Assembly (NCBI GenBank): GCA_035581425.1
Contig: DATJVP010000134.1
Location: 1-14,338 of the forward strand
Reading direction: 5' to 3'
From: DASZHJ01 sp035581425
Lineage (GTDB): Bacteria; Pseudomonadota; Alphaproteobacteria; ATCC43930; CGMCC-115725
Length of the DNA stretch: 14,338 nt
The translations under genes were made by a program, and so were the position numbers. The notes under the pieces were generated by a model. That model worked only from the letters and a program-made list of their open reading frames with translations, had not been told where the DNA came from and searched no databases. How positions within the stretch are numbered: position 1 is the first letter of the stretch; each line of letters starts with the position of its first letter. This document shows positions 13,925 through 14,338 of the stretch, piece after piece.

Positions 13925-14338
13925 TCAGGGTCGGTCGCGCAGCAAACCGTGAAACGCAAAGCCCGCGAAGGAAGGCCAAGTTCCGAGCGTGCGCCCGAGC
14001 GGGTCGAGACCTTCGCGGAGCGCCGCGTGATCTAGCGCGAAGCTACGGCTCGCCGCAGGGACCGCGATCGTTGCCGTCTGACGGAATGCGCGTCCGGGCA
14101 ATCCGTCGTGCGCGCCGCCGAGAAGGACGATCACGTCGCCGCTCCCGAGCGGCATCAACCACGCCTCGCCTTCGGCATCGCGCCGAAAACTCCGCCGCTC
14201 GGCATCGGCAATCGGCATCGCCTCGAGCGCCACCTCGACCCGCCTCGCGTGCCGCGCGCCCCAAGCGAGAAAGCGCGCTACGCTCCGGCGGATTTCGGTC
14301 GGATCGGTGCGGTTCGAGATCACCGTGAGCGAGTCCAG
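13925..14338 (-). CDS. Unrecognised protein, C-terminal 137 residues (partial at right edge)
   Basis: The reading frame is open from the right edge to a TGA at 13925-13927; a GTG at 14323 is in frame, but the frame continues beyond the window, so the true start is probably outside. Codons are strongly GC-ending like the other genes here, which supports it as real over overlapping plus-strand frames. The visible part holds an Arg-rich helical stretch (EIRRSVARFLAWGARHARRV) and then a strand-rich part (GDVIVLLGGAHDGLPGRAF). No transmembrane segment or known catalytic motif is seen. I do not recognise the family. It is codirectional with the cold-shock gene, 58 nt upstream of that gene's candidate -35. 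Confidence 0.6.
   Translation of the reverse strand: MDSLTVISNRTDPTEIRRSVARFLAWGARHARRVEVALEAMPIADAERRSFRRDAEGEAWLMPLGSGDVIVLLGGAHDGLPGRAFRQTATIAVPAASRSFALDHAALREGLDPLGRTLGTWPSFAGFAFHGLLRDRP

Noticed and set aside
13879..14328. Plus-strand Arg-rich frame at the right edge
   Set aside because: The overlapping minus frame has far better codon bias and a more ordinary amino acid composition.
1..14338. CRISPR array, tRNA, rRNA, insertion sequence or phage attachment site
   Set aside because: No spaced direct repeats, tRNA-like cloverleaf, transposase motifs or integrase were seen anywhere in the window.

Overview
The window is GC-rich DNA with dense, high-GC3 coding and Shine-Dalgarno-led genes. 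The -35-like elements (TTGACG, TTGACT) and gene families (AsmA, an octaheme/TPR cytochrome, a barrel of the family often labelled 'neuromedin U', acyl-CoA enzymes) fit an alphaproteobacterium, perhaps Rhizobiales or Rhodospirillales. That placement is inference; there is no rRNA or tRNA to anchor it. I see no insertion sequence, phage gene, CRISPR array or RNA gene.

Layout. (1) 1-455, minus: N-terminal part of an acyl-CoA dehydrogenase that runs off the left edge. (2) 615-4705, plus: a large AsmA-family envelope protein, then a short-chain dehydrogenase resembling the 3-hydroxyacyl-CoA dehydrogenase domain of peroxisomal multifunctional enzyme type 2. (3) 4722-8170, minus: a membrane-anchored cytochrome with eight CXXCH haem sites plus HEAT and TPR repeats, followed by an outer-membrane beta-barrel protein. 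(4) 8274-11614, plus: a tight three-gene unit with an HMG-CoA synthase/KAS III-like protein fused to a DUF35 zinc-ribbon/OB-fold domain, an SCP2-type thiolase 2 nt downstream, and a THAP4/nitrobindin-like beta-barrel 24 nt further on. (5) 11698-13236, minus: an acyl-CoA synthetase. (6) 13431-13867, minus: a cold-shock protein with long leader, candidate promoter and strong terminator. (7) 13925-14338, minus: the C-terminal part of an unrecognised protein.

How the genes may work together. CoA ligase, acyl-CoA dehydrogenase, 3-hydroxyacyl-CoA dehydrogenase and thiolase supply most of one beta-oxidation cycle; an enoyl-CoA hydratase is missing from the window. The SCP2-type thiolase and DUF35 partner recall bacterial degradation of branched or cyclic side chains such as those of steroids, but the substrate cannot be read from sequence.

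Most notable point: the HMG-CoA synthase-like domain carries Gln (residue 110) where HMG-CoA synthases and KAS III have the nucleophilic Cys, and the usual His and Asn also appear displaced. It is fused to DUF35 and sits next to a thiolase whose catalytic residues are intact. The three parts match those of the archaeal thiolase/DUF35/HMG-CoA synthase complex, but with the synthase site apparently changed.
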